Shown: positions 21,776 through 35,900 of the stretch, one piece after another | Numbering within the stretch: position 1 is the stretch's first letter | How the letters are laid out: each line of letters opens with the position of its first letter | From: Diphasiastrum complanatum | Lineage: Eukaryota > Streptophyta > Lycopodiopsida > Lycopodiales > Lycopodiaceae | Assembly (NCBI GenBank): GCA_029204225.1 | Contig: CM055102.1 | Span: 27,448,922-27,512,921, forward strand | Length of the DNA stretch: 64,000 nt | Reading direction: 5' to 3' | Position numbers and translations under genes: made by a program | The notes under the pieces: model-generated | What the model saw: only the letters and a program-made list of their open reading frames with translations | What the model was told of the DNA's origin: nothing | Databases searched by the model: none

Positions 21776-24700
21776 GACATGTTGAAAACTCGAGCTAGTT
21801 AGGCTTATTACATTTGTAAAGTGGTGATTGGGTGAGTGACACTTTTTATGTGTTGGCATGGTTTTTTGGGTCCAATCAAAAGAGAGATATGTACCAAATT
21901 GGCCCAATCACATTTGATGGCTCATATATCATCAAGCCAATCATATTTGTAGATAGAAAAAAAGGGGTCCAATCATGTGGAAGCTCCCCTCACCTCGAGA
22001 TACTATTAGAGGGCTCATTTAGTTCATTATGTACGTGAGTTTTTTAGAGTAATTGAACTACATTTTTTAGTCATATTGAATTCTCTCTCTACCCGAGCCT
22101 TTGTCGTTGGATTCTCTCTCTACCCGAGAGCAAGGACTTTTCATACTTAGTTTTTTGCAACTACCACTTCCACACGTGTGTATGTACTTGCTTGATGATT
22201 ATATGCATGTCGCAACTTGATCATGCCTTAGTTTTTTAAGATAGATCTTGATTATCAATCTTTGCTTGAATCACAAAATCTTAGGAGATCATTATTACAC
22301 ATTAGGGCACTCCCACACGTGTGCAAGAGAAAAGGGTTGAGCAAACAAACTTGCACATAGTATTATCCACCATAATATGTATGTGATTAATAATTGGATC
22401 ACAATGTTAGAAAAACATCTTCCAAAAGAAAAATGTGAAGCTCAAAGTTCAAACAATTGCGCACTTGCGTTCCTAACACATCACCTTATGAAATGTTTTG
22501 CAACTTTGATTTGAATCTGCATGAAGAATGTTTAAATATACTGAATAATGTTAGACATGTCGAACTGCAACAGTTGCCTTCCTTAATTTCCATGTGGGCG
22601 TATGCAATTCCATTCCAACTACACACTTGGGCATTGAAGATTTTTGCCCACTAGAGAAATGTTAGGCCTTGGGAGTAGTAAAAAACTAACTAATACACCG
22701 TGTTAACATTATGACAAATTAACATATTTGTTGCATGGAGTGCTAGGCAAATCCTCCACGTGCTACACCCTCCTACAAGCAAATCTTGTGAGCTGGGATT
22801 CGCAGCTACAAAATTGATGATTCTGCAATGCACAACTGTTCGGGACCGACGGATGGTGCTATGGTCTAACAAAATAACCTACACCTTAAAAACTCGTATT
22901 GAAAGCCTTGTTGACAGGGTTGAAATCGTCTGAATTCTATGAAACCATAAACCCTAAAATGGTGCCAACGCCCATACACGTGTAAAACAACGTTTATCCA
23001 GATCAGGTTCTTTAAAGTGGGAGTAAATTATCTTAACAAATAGCAATTAAGACTTCGCTGTGTAAAATTCTTGGGAGTAACAAAAACCTACCTACTAGTA
23101 CAAAGGGTTAATATATATAGAAGCAACATTTATCCAAGGTTGACTGTATCTAGATTTTGTGCCCACTTCTGCAATCGCGATTGATACACAGTACGAATTG
23201 TAAATCTAGTTAGGCATTTGGTTCTCCATTTTCAATTATGTAGAATAATAATGTCCTGATTTAACACTGTTTAGAAAAACCTTGCAATCTTTCTAGTACA
23301 TAAAAGCCATAACTTTTTGCCTTCCGACAAAGTCACATAGAGCTTAAAATCTGTTCAGCATTTCAAAGTTACAGATAAGACTACAGCCCACTCTTCATGG
23401 CTATATAGGCTTGGAGCCAAGCCTGTTTGAGCAATTTCACAAACTTTATTTCACCACCTGAATACATTCTGTAGGGCAGAAAGGTTTCCAAAGAAATGCA
23501 GCTTCTTCCCATCCCATGCACAATCGATCAAACTGGCTTTTAGCATTGCAAGTTCCATTGTTTTTTCAGTGCAGTATTGGCAATAAGCACAACCGACCTG
23601 CTTGAATCTCCATTCAAGAGACATATCTCATGCTAAACATCTCATGCTAACATCAAACATTTCACAAGATACACATACACATTCCTAAATGTTCATGCAC
23701 TGCATTGTTGTAGAGCACTGTGCAAGCAACAGTTTTTGCAAAAGCTAATGAATCTAGTTCACAATTAGACATAATTTGCCGGTGCCCTTGCAAGTTTGAG
23801 TTTGCTCCTTTTGCATGATGCCTGACCGCATGTATTGTTAAACTTCATTCCTCAAATGCGGGTTTATTTATAGAGTCAAAGTTGTCTAAGACACCTCAAC
23901 TGTTGAATGTTTAAAATTGTCCCCAGTTCTCTTACAAACAGTCATTTTGCAAAAGGCCATCGTACAGTAATCACTGCCAGCATGCACTTTTCCACTTCCA
24001 CAAAATTGGGGACATTGTGACACCTATCACAGTACCCCTGCCACCAAAGGTCTGCTCTCCCAACTTCCCACGTGTAAGGATTTGACACCTATGACGTCAG
24101 AACAATCCCTGTGCTAAGGGGGCGCTAAAAATGTGGATTGTAGTTGCTTAGACACCATCTTCACTTTCTTGCATGTGGTATACAACTAGTGCACTCACTA
24201 CAAATATTACATTCCTTCCAAATGGAAACCAATCTTCAAAAATCAACTGAAAACCTATTACATTTGACATAACAAAGCCCTTGTTGATGAAACTGTAATT
24301 CTAGTGATACAAAATGATGAATATTGTACATGGTCAACATTAATATAGCAGTAATAAAATAAGAGGTAAATTAGCCAGTTACCGACTCTGTATTGCTGTC
24401 TAAAATTTCTCATCAGAAGAAGATAGCTATTATGATAAACTGATTCTTTCAGCATTGCTTATGGCGGGCAAAAGTTAAAAAGTGCATGTTAGAAGTGAAA
24501 AATGTTGAGAGATTTTCGATCCCCTTGAATCAAAAAATTGGAAAAGCAATCATCATATGATGCTCTTAAATTAGAGCTTACCTGATACAGGAGATAAGCT
24601 TTTTTACAGAACTAGAAAATGACACTCAGTAGTGAGATAGATACTCACCGAAAATTGAGGTCAAACCTAATACCAACTCTTTCAGAAGATTTTACACAAC

Positions 24701-24780
24701 TTGATCCTGGTTTGAATAAGATATATTAATAAGAGCGTTTTGAACCCTGGGAACTGCTTCCTGCTAATGATGCAGGAATA
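21776..24780. other. Gene-free stretch, left part LTR-like, right part downstream of separase
   Basis: 21776 to about 22400 looks like copia LTR sequence: it carries CACACGTGTG twice (22171-22180 and 22314-22323), but no partner LTR or ends could be set. From about 22.4 to 24.8 kb I see no gene, domain or clear repeat. The 60-70 codon frames there lack any signature. Confidence 0.45.
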
Positions 24781-24786
24781 GTCGAT

Positions 24787-24792
24787 TTTATT
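24787..24792 (-). terminator. Candidate polyadenylation signal of separase
   Basis: On the - strand AATAAA lies about 110 bases after the separase stop codon, a normal distance for a plant near-upstream element. Confidence 0.5.
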
Positions 24793-24901
24793 GTACCATC
24801 TTTTCAAGAATGCTCTCGTATCTGTACAAGTTGGTCGTCGTGGCTTCACAACTTACAAATGCTATACAAGAAAGTAACACAGACACTTCATTTTTAGACA
24901 G

Positions 24902-26948
24902 CTAGTCCACTTCAAAGGAGGGTGCTTTACTCAATAGAGCTACAGGTACTCCATAGCAGACTGGTGATGCTCCAATCAGATAAGGCAACCTGCAAGAACT
25001 CCTTCCAGCTTCTAATGTAGACCCAATGTTGTTTTCTCCTGAAAGGAAAGAGTTCGAGTTCTGGCTTGAATAAAGGGATGAAGGATGGGAGACCGGCAAC
25101 TCATCCTCCACAATATTACGATCTCTGTTCCGTCGGGCAATCCTAGCCTTTGATGACACTACTCTAGAGTTCATACTTCCTGGAGGATGTACAGAGTTTG
25201 TCTTGATGTCTTCACCTGAGTTGGAAGTAAATTCTTCAACGCAAACTCCAAGCCACTTATGGAGAATGGTCCTACTGAATCTATCTATATCCCCATCAGT
25301 GACATCCCAGAGATTTGCTATGGCTGCTGGGCAACCAGCCATCAAATAGGAAAATGGGACTCCGGTAGGTTCATAATCACCACGAGGACAAAGCTTGCCA
25401 CTGCTACAACCCATTAGCAAAGCAGCAGCACATTGATCCAGTTTACGAAGTAATCGTTCAGGAAAATATTGTTCTCCTGGTTTTTAAAAACATCCAGACT
25501 CGCCCATAATTAATTAGGAAGCACAAACTCTTTGCACATTCAGAGAAATGTCTATCTTTCTACCAACAAAGTATTCTTTTGGTGAAATAAGTAAAATTAG
25601 CAAGGCCAAGAAATTCAGAAATGAAAAGAACATGTGCCATTTAAATGCTTGTCTGTAACATTACCACTTCCATGGCCAAGATAAACAAAAAGATCATGCT
25701 CTTGAAGAGCCTTCATATACTCGGCTGATGAAGGGGCTTCACCTGCTCTACCCTGCAATCAGAATAAAAACTATTCACTCCCAATTACCCGTAAGGAGAA
25801 CATATTAACTCTTATAAACAGTTTGAGAAAGCATTCAAGAAAGATCAAGTTCCCGTTTAGAGGTAGTGGTAGCTCGCTTGAATCTTATTGCAGAGATAAG
25901 TCAACACTCACCTCCCATCCTTTCTGATCCTTGAACCAGCTTTCGAATGCAGCTTGTGTAGTGCCCAGATCTCCCCCTGGATTGAGTAGATAGTATGCAT
26001 TGTGAGGATTTATATATGGTCTCACTATATCTTGCAAATGAAACCCTTCAACATGCTTTGCAGGTGCACGCATATCCATGCGTTTAGTGCAAAGCCTGCT
26101 GCTTTCTATCACAACATGCTCTTGCATACTCGCCTTTGATTGGGCAATGTGACTAAGGTGGACCACAAGGGCAGAGATACTGCCAAATGATGGCATACGA
26201 TACACTTCCTGTTTCCGTAGTATAGGAAAACTCTCCCATGGCAATGCCTGTAAGCGTCCATCCATACAAACACAAACCCATTCAAGGTCATTGCTGCATC
26301 AATAAATCAGAGCATGTACAGACTTATGTTGGGAAAACTTTCAAAAGGTCCCAGTATTTAGGATGGAATTTCACCTGTAACTTTGAATCCATTACAAGAA
26401 CCACAGGCTGCCTTCCACATTCATGGTCATCCATGTTTGCATCAAGAAAGTCAGGAAAATTTTCTCTCTCTTTGCAACTAGCCCGCCTCGTCTGCTTTCT
26501 AGGTTTTCTTTGACCACCATCTGATTCTTTCATTTGGGAAGCTTCCTTGACAGCTTCTCTATAAGCTATTTTAAACTCAAGAGCAGCTTGATGGATCAGT
26601 TCTTGCCACTTATCAAGAAAAATTTGTACATTGGGTTCAACACCACTTTTTGGGCCTTCCAAACAACTTTCTTGCCCAATTTCTAAATTGGAAGTGCCGT
26701 TCCAACCAAAAACTCTCGCAATACCATGTTCTAGCTGAATGTTTTCAAGAAATGGAACTGTTTGCAACAGTACTTTTACGATATCTTTGTCAACAAGCAC
26801 TTGATCGCGTCCTTCACCATATGCCATTGAGTTGAGCTTTCTCACAAGATCTTTTGACCTAAGTTCGAATGCTCTATTGAGAAAAATATTCGAGGGTTGT
26901 CCTAAAAGAAGGCATTTCCAAGGTCCTAACCATGAATCTTCCAGTTTC
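24902..26948 (-). other. ESP1: Separase catalytic module (exons 25-28)
   Basis: These four exons hold the C50 protease fold. Exon 25 starts with [17 protein letters not shown] and ends with the strand [11 protein letters not shown]. Exon 26 has [19 protein letters not shown] and [19 protein letters not shown]. Exon 27 holds the catalytic His (codon 25674-25672) in FVYLGHGSG. Exon 28 holds the catalytic Cys (codon 25408-25406) in LLMGCSSG, then [20 protein letters not shown], a low-complexity Ser/Arg/Asn-rich insert (about 70 residues), and the closing strand [16 protein letters not shown]. All motifs needed for activity are intact, so this is most likely a working gene, not a pseudogene. Confidence 0.92.
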
Positions 26949-29900
26949 CTGCATCAGAATCAAACTGTACTTTGTCAACCGATATTCTTAGAGCATGAAA
27001 GCTCAGCAAGAGTTTTGCTGGGTAGCTGTCTTAAGAAACTCTTAGCTCTCTATTACGCTGGATGGCAAACTTCTAAAATTACAATCTGTCTCCATTCTAT
27101 TTCTATTTGTCTTAGGAAGTTATGCACCTTAACAATGATCCCAGTCGACAATCAAGATCCATTCTCCACTTCCACCAAAGAGCTTTTTCCTGCGTCGTGG
27201 TAATCGGCATCTGTGATGATGTTGAAAGGCAGCTTTCTTCCATTATGGAAGAAAACTCTGCAACTAGTGTATTTAGTAGTGTCCCACAGTATGATACATT
27301 TCTAAACTCAAGCTTTGCACTATTTTCGATGCCTTTGACAAGGGAATCATTGTCCTCGGTTTCTGAAAGGTCATATGGACTTGATCTCTCTTCGCTAAGA
27401 CGAGGTGCACAATGAACTTGAGCTGCAGACCAAAGTAATTATGTTTCTTGTTTACAGTGCAGGGTGCTCCGGAAATCATACATGTTTGTATTCTTAGCAA
27501 CAGTCACTGACCAAGAAACAGCTAGGTAGTGTCATAAGAGATTAAATGTACCTTCTGGAAACGAAATGTCATAAGAGATTAGATGTACCTCCTGGAAATG
27601 AAACAATTGGCAAATGAATAATATGCAAAGTTTCCTCAGACCAACGAGAGATGAGGAGCCATGTTTTGATGTTTGTGTCATCTTTCACCCCTCTAGTTTC
27701 TCCATCCTCTAACAGAAAGTCCAACTCTTTGTTAACTGCACTGATGCAGCAAACAGTTGAAGCGATCTCTTTCGACAGGCTGGATTGATGCACCTCAAAA
27801 GATTTCTTGACCCTGTCAGTATAGGATGCCAACTAGTTATGGAACTGTGAAAATGCAAGAAGCATGAGTAAATGACTCAAAATTTGACACGACAATATCT
27901 ATCAAGTGCAAAGAAGTTAACACATATGTGCGTGTTTTTTTTTTTTTTGGGGGGGGGAGGTGTCTCTGTGTCTGTGTTAGTGAGGAGAGGGGGTGATTGA
28001 CAGGAGGGCTCAAATGCATTACTTAGGCATAATAATCTAGGTGGTTTGGAAGAAGTTCAGGTTCTATTGGGAACTGACATGCACGAATTGAGCACATTGC
28101 ACTGTTTTTTGAAGTAGTTACAGTCAGATTCTGTTTCAATTGTAGAGGAAAGGTTGCTAACCTGTGAGCATCTTTCTGGACAAGTCTGCAAAGGTCATGT
28201 CATTTTGAGATACATTGTTTCTATTTGCAATTATGTTTTCATATATGGGCTACCTACAAGCAGAGCTAGCTCTTTACAAATGTCAGAAGAAGAGGACTTC
28301 AGTGAATGGATCTAGAGCTACACTGTAAATCAATACATCGCGGCTTTGCTTTTGATTTGGGACAATGAATTTGCAAATAATGTGACAGGATGTCCATCAG
28401 AAATTAAGAAACTATTGAACAAACCAGTTTAGATCTGAGAAAAAATGGGATTGTGGACTAGTAACCCATTGTGGAGATTAGCTATTGGAGCTGATCTCCA
28501 CAACAGCTGAAATGTGTTCCTACAAGTTCTACTAACAGCTTGTTGCATTCAACTATGCTGCATGAATTTTTAACTTTATGGGCATAAAGTAGACACATAA
28601 TCAGCAGTGATGGGGAGAGAGGAAGAGATGGGGGGGGGGGGGCACGGTTTACCTTAAACTTTCCCACATGTCGTTCATATACATTTTCATCCTAGAACAT
28701 CTGGAGTCCTGTCAGAACCAAAGATAAATACTATCACGCCAGAGTACCATACAATATTTTCCAAAAGCATTTTTCTGTGTAAGCAAGATAAAATCCGTTT
28801 CCTGGTAAAAGAAAGCATAGACCCAGAGATACCCTACTGAACGGAAGCTTAACGATTTTGTGAGAAGGAAATTTGCAAATAACTTTGCCTTTTACTTCCA
28901 TATGTGCAACAAGATTAATGATAAAACTCTTGCACCCAAAAAAATAGGTGTATTGATGAGGAGAGGGAAACAAGAGAGACATATTCTGGAGTAAATACTC
29001 AAAGGAGGCCTACTTTTGCTCTTCTTAGAGCCAATAACCACAAATAATAAACATTATCGGCAAAACTCAGACTACTATATAATGGTGTAGAACCCAGTCA
29101 TGTGCTCATTGATTTCTCTGCTCCCCATTAAGAAGCTACATGATTGAATTAGTAGCTACAAGTGGAAACAAGTGAATTACTGTATCATTGTCCATCGAGA
29201 GGGCTGCCATTTTTGAATTCAGCCACATAAGCTGCTGTTGTCGCACTACCGTCCCAACCGATAATTGATGGAAGAATGCTCCGAGCTCTTGTAACTCTGA
29301 AATACTGCATCTCGGATGCATAGAGGTAGCCCAGTTCAGCTTTGGTATATGAAGAATAGCCAATAAACTCGATACCTGATGACAAGTAAAAGCAAGAGCA
29401 TTACACTATATTTGATTGACTTGACACTCATTGTTTTGAGACTCTGTAGACAGTAGAGACTATTTAGCAAATATTACAGGCTAGTAAGACATTAACAATA
29501 ATAGCACCTTCTTAAGAACGGCCGGTATCTCAGAACAAAGATGAAAAGCCCGACGTAGCCATGCCAAAGGCCGGGTGCCTGGGTCATCAGCAAGACAACA
29601 ATGACTACTCCTGCAGTTACGGATGTTTTGTGAGCTGGAATTTCTTATATAAAACCCCTTCTAGCTTCAGCACACCAGACTCATAGGAAAAGCTTATTGT
29701 CACATACCAAGCGGTACACTTCCCTGCCACTCCAAGGAAATCGCTATAAACCGTATTGTAAGAAAAGTATCTAACATTTCAAGTCAACAAGCTTGTAAAA
29801 AATCAATCTCCAGTCCGTATTATTTTTATTTTGGTCAACAAGTCTGTCTATGAGTGTCTTACTGCTAGCTGCTTGTACCTGGCGTTCACATGTCGCTTCC

Positions 29901-32900
29901 ACAAAGCTAGCCAGCTCATATGATAAAGAATAACTGCCTCTTCAGTGGCATGGAAGCTCCAATTCCTCTCATATAAATCTGGTGACATGAGTTTGAATTG
30001 TTCATTTTCAGATGCAGTAGCCAACCTGCAACCAGAAATAGAAAGCAGGGACATTGCTTCCGCGAAAACTAGATCCACTGCATCATCATTATGCATACTA
30101 TAATAGCACTTTCCTGCAAAATGACAATCTATAAGAGATGATAGCTCTCATGAACATTCTTCAAAGTGAAGGCTAAATCAGTGCCACCTAATTGCAAAAG
30201 CCTCTAAAAGAATCTACCAAAGAAGAATCAACAAAAAAACAGAAAGATATATTAGCAGCTAGAATTCAGACTCTATTCTGAAGGTAGCAACTTGCCTTTT
30301 TGAATAAGTATTCTTGCCATCATCCTTCTGGCGCACTTTTCCAACTTGTGACAAGACCAGTCCAATATTGTAGAAAAACTTGCTAATTGTGATCTTTCAG
30401 AAAGTACAGAACAGGTTCCTGAGGTCATTACAATTCTATTAGGTTGAATTATTGCAGCGTTTAAAATGCTGTCACAGTCACTTATAGCATTTGATGTAGA
30501 GATGTCAGCTTTTATTTTAGTAGCCCCCTTCGCTCCAGGAACAGAAGCTTTATTGGATCTTGCACTAACAGCCCGTTTCCTTCCAGGTTTTTTTTTGCAT
30601 GGATCACTACATATTAATTCCTCTTCAGAAAGTGGATCATTTGACTTTGGCCTTATTGAAACTTTCAGCATCTTATCACATAAAGCTTTCTCAGTCTTGT
30701 GAGAGATAATTATATTGCTTGTTGTGACCAGCTTATCTGCTTTGGAACACCTGCTAGATCTTCCTCTTCTTGAAGGCCTGTGCATTCCCTGCCTAATGTT
30801 TCCACATGGTAATTCTTCTTCAGATTGTGCATCCACGCGCATATGTGTCATCAAAACATCTTTGTTATATTCTTCTACGCCATCTTCAAAATGAGAATGA
30901 AAGTTGAAACAAATTCCAGTAGGTAGACTACCCAGTAAATTAGCAAGCCTACTTCCAGCAGTATCATAATGTGACATAGCAGATATAATGGAGAATTCAC
31001 AAGGAGAGTCTGCTTGAAAAGTTTGCTGATCCACATCATTTTCCTTTGACTGAGAGCCATAGCTATTGAATCGACGAGCTAAATCTCCAATACGAAGCTC
31101 CAGGTGGGCTGTACCCACAAGCATACAAAAGGAGCAAGCAAAGTTTGCTTTCAGAAGAGCAAAGGCTTGTCTGGCTTTCTCAAAGTCATGCTCGGCTTCA
31201 CTCCACAAATGCTTCTTTCGATGCAATTCACCTGATGGGTAGGATACAAATCGTAAGGTGAAAGTACACATAATCCAATCGCTTGATTTTAATCTAGCAC
31301 TGAAACGAAGAGCTTACACAGCACAATTTGATTGCGTTGTACACATGGCTTCACGTGATGACAAGACAGTACCCAAACATGAGCTAAAAAGAGCTTCTGC
31401 AAGAGGCAGATTTTGTGCAAAAGAAAGCCGTAAACCCTCTTGGAAGCTCCTTTCAGCTTCTCCTACAGATCCCACCCTCTCATACAGCACCCCAACCTGC
31501 ACTCACATAAATAAGGAGAAGCACATTAAAGACAGCAGTATCAATGTACCATCAGAATAATACTTTCAGGAGTATACGCTCTGGTGATTGGGCGAACCCG
31601 AACCTGCATTAAGCTCTCAAGGTAGTCTCCAAGGACGCGCCATTGACTAGGATTTCTATCTTCTTTGTCATTTGAGCATTTCAAACTTGGCCAGGCAACT
31701 GTTGCTACAGCTCCAAAAGCTTCAAACCTGGTCATTGCCTTCTTTGTGCTGGTTTCAGAACAACTGGCATCACTTTTCGAAGCTGCATCACAACTTGGAG
31801 TATTGATTCGCTGAAATGTATTATGAAGCACTTTGAAGCAAAATTTAAGACTTTGTTTAGCATCTTCAAGTGCCTGCAGAACAAGTACCAAGATGCTCAG
31901 CTCATACGCAATAAAAACAAATTAAATTGGCACCACTTGCTGGGAGCTGAATGAAGGTAGCATGCTGCTGCTTCAGTGCATAATCGATGTGCAAGATATT
32001 AATTCTGACTCCAGGTTCTTACATTTTGTTCCTCAAAGCTGAAAGAGAAATAAGAGCAAATTTAGTACTTCACCTGTATGACATCTCCTCTTTCCAAGGC
32101 ATATTCTGAGAGCATGCTAAGCATTGCAGCCAGGCCAAGAGTCTCCTGACTTGTTTTCGGAACCTATTGATGGTAGGCAACTATTGATATTAGACTTGTG
32201 CTAGGCTACAACCTTATTGTGGATAATCCATCATAAGTTGAATAGTGCATCTCACTCTAACTCTCGAATAAAAAACGGTGTTCAACATCACAATTAGAAA
32301 GTAGTATTAATGCAAAGGAGAACACTAATTTAAAAAGCTTACTTTTTCAACCTGTGAGCTTGCAATAGCTCTTAAAGAATGTATGGCAGTTGGAACCGTG
32401 TCATGTTTTCTTTGGAAGTTAATACCATCTCCACAGTCAAGTAGCTCTTGTGAAATATATTTCTGCTGAGTATCTAGCAAACAGAAAGGATAGAGTTGCC
32501 CACAGTTGCTCCAAAAGCTCAAAGATATGGCTTTTTCACCTAAATGCTTCTTCAGCAAAGAACCGAATTGCGCTGTGAATGGTACGCAGCAAAATACATG
32601 CCCAACACGATTGTGTGCCCACAATTCAGCACAAATCTCTTCATCAGAGTACATCCGACCAATTGCTGCAACTTGCAGAGCAACTTCTTGAACCTGGATG
32701 TGTAATGTGGAATAGCCCTAGGTAACAAACATGTGAGAAAAAAAAAACAAAGATCGTGAATGGTCATCCAAAACATGCAAATTTCTTCTGAAGTTAAATA
32801 CAAGAACTGGTACTTTGGAATGCTTTGTACCTCTCAGGAATTGATGACTGTGTCTAATAATATAGTCTAGATTCTAAAAGTTCAAAAACCTTCACCTTCA

Positions 32901-35900
32901 ATGCAAGTAGGTCACACGCAGCTAATAGCAATCTGATGGCAATTCTTCGAGGCGAGGCATTACAAAGGAATCTGGTTCTTGACAGATTTTCTTCTGGATG
33001 AGTATGTCCATTTTTTGACAGTGCTTTTGATGTTTTTGCAAAGCCTCTCCATAACTCCATTGCTGCAAATATATCCTCGAGATGTGCCTGTAGAATGTTC
33101 CAAAGTTTAAGAAGAAATGCATTGACCATGATTCCCAAAAGCTGACAAGGGAAGAAACCTTTGTAGTCCACTCGACTGTGTCGTACTTTACATACGTACA
33201 CTACACAACAGTACAAAGTACCTGTAGCTTCATGGAGGTACAGGCATGATATTTTCTCGGCCTTGACGTATGCTAACAGTGAAAGTAGTGTTCATACTCG
33301 ATGACTTTATTCTGTGATGCTTGTTCACAGTAATAGAAACTTACATCAGATTGTGGATCAGCTTCATGAGAACAGAATGCTCGTATACAGTATGCTACAG
33401 CACACTGATTCTCCAGTTGAGCTGCTAGTAAATCATTGGAATCCTCTCTTAGATCCCCTAATGCATCAGTCTGTAAACAGCAAACAGCAGTAATCACTTG
33501 AGAGAATATTAGGCACAATTATCCTATGAAAACTGATTGTTTGAAGGTCCACATATCAGAAGCCTGATTCGTGTGTCATAATGTGCTGGAAACTTCAAAC
33601 ACCATAATTTCCTCTTAAAACTCAAGTCAACTAGATATCCTGATATTGAATCAAGACTGGGTGTAAAAGGTAATACATCCTAAGCTAAGCCTCTGAATGT
33701 ATACAAACCATACCAGTACACAAACAGCCTCGTTAAGTACTGTCACACAGCTTTGGACACTTTCAGCCCCACCAATTCGAGCAAGGCGGCATTTCTCCAA
33801 CAAAATATTTGACCTTTCTAATGGAAAACTTTTGCCGTCATATACACTATCCAATAAAATGTCCAGAAGTCTATTCTTTCTATCCAACAAAACACTTGGA
33901 TTCTGACGTTCCAGATCTCCATTGATAGACAACTCCTGCCAACAGAGCAATCTGGCAAAGCTTTTAAAGTTCTATAAGTGAGATTGTTCATTCAGGCAAA
34001 AGCTCTTTAGGAATGCATCTGAAGGATAGAAGTCCAAAAATATTTAAGTTCTAAAAGGGGTAAATAAACACTGTGTACCTGTTCCAAAAGAAATCCCAAT
34101 GTTCTCATTGGAAGTGCAGGTTCGAGATTGCAAAGAATATCATAAAGACAGGCAGCTTGGCTTTCAAAATTAGTTTTTACTATTTCTTCATGAGAAAGCA
34201 CCATCTACACCACAAATACACAAGCTTAAGTACAAGTTAGCAAGAGAAGCATTAGTAACAGACCAAGGATCTTACGATCTTTATTATACAAACCAAAATG
34301 TTGAGTATCAGTATACATCAAGCAGATGATGTGCAGGCATCTTAACCATGTCTTGTCACAACTTTCCCTATAGTAAAACGAAGAAACTTGGACATAAGCC
34401 TAAAATATAGCAAACAGATTTATACTTTAGCCAGAAAATTCAAATCGGTGACAGAGCTATATGTAGCTGAAACCTACCTTGACCCACAATCTAATCAATG
34501 CTTCAGGACTTTCCAAATTCAGTTTTTCTCCATGGACCTGCGCCCAGTTTACAAAGCCATATTTGAGCTTCTCAAGTGCCAGTAGATTCTTGCCAGCCCG
34601 ATTCAAGGAATCAACAAGAGAGCTCGTTTTGTTGCAAGCTTCAGAGACTGCGAGGGAGACAGCTAGTTCTGATTCACAGACTTCCTCAGAAGTGTTAAAA
34701 TTTTCTTCCAACTTCAAAACACCGATTCTAGTCCAGGAAGCCTCAGAGGCTAGTTCAAGGGGCACACATGCCTGACGACAAAAGAAAACAAGCGAAAGAT
34801 TCTATCAAACAGCATTACTCACTGCATCCAATTGTTTCATCGTTTTGATACACAATTCCAGAAACATGGCCAATTAGACAGGTCTGCAGCAAAATGTACA
34901 CTTACTAGGCTGTAGTCTCCACGATTAAACATTTGTACACCAATGTTATAGGAGGAAGACATCAGCCATCGCAGCTCTTCTGCTTTTGTGGAGGTGCTAG
35001 AAATAAAACTTTTTAAAGCTACCACAACATCCTGCATCCAAGGTAAAGGAGATCACATACATACACGAGGAAATGAAATTTGAAGCCATGACAAAGACCC
35101 CAAGTACAAGATACTAGGCAATAGTCCTCAGGCTCACAAAATTATTTCTATGTATCTTTTGATAGACATATCAGAAGAATTGATATTTTGACAAACAATG
35201 GGGCTGGAAAACATTGTGAAAACACAACATGAGCATTACACCTTCTGCATTCTCCAAGAAAAATTCAATAAAACGTACTAGATTTCCACATTGTCTAATC
35301 AGTGAAAGCCGCAAGGCCATGAGAGCCACAGCTGGAACTGTGTGTCTAGCTTTCTGAAGAAACTGCAACTCATCGTAACCCAATTGGACATACCTACAAG
35401 AACAAAGTGCAAACTCAGACAGAAGAGAGAACAGGCAAGAAAACTATTCAAAATGAAATTTGTCAAAAAAACCTGGTATCTGTAAAAATTGAATCTTGGT
35501 TTCCAAGGGGGACTCGAACCTGGGACCAAAGAAACTTTGGATACCAAGCTAAGAAACTGAGCCAACCCCATTGTATGTACTTGTGAAAATTTACATGATT
35601 TGGTATCAAAAAGGTTTCATAATAATTCTCCACAAATAATCAAAACCACAGAGTGTGGCTGCTTACCTATTGCCTTCCATGATTAGCTTGATAAGAAGAC
35701 AAAAGCTAATCTCTAACAAACTGTTGAAATTTGCTGCCTTGTCGTCATCCAGTGCTATAGAATCTACTCTTGAATTACAAATAAACTCGTTCCAGTTGTA
35801 CTGCAGATGCTCAGTCAAGTTTCTTCGCAGATAGTCAAGCGCTCTGTAAATAGTAACAAGGATTTTTCCAAATGGAAAAGTTTCTTTTAAGCATTTTGTT

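Noticed and set aside
35491-35581. A tRNA gene on the minus strand
   Set aside because: A and B box motifs are present, but the acceptor and anticodon stems do not pair convincingly and a diverged copy is inserted elsewhere with a target duplication, so it is a SINE-like element.
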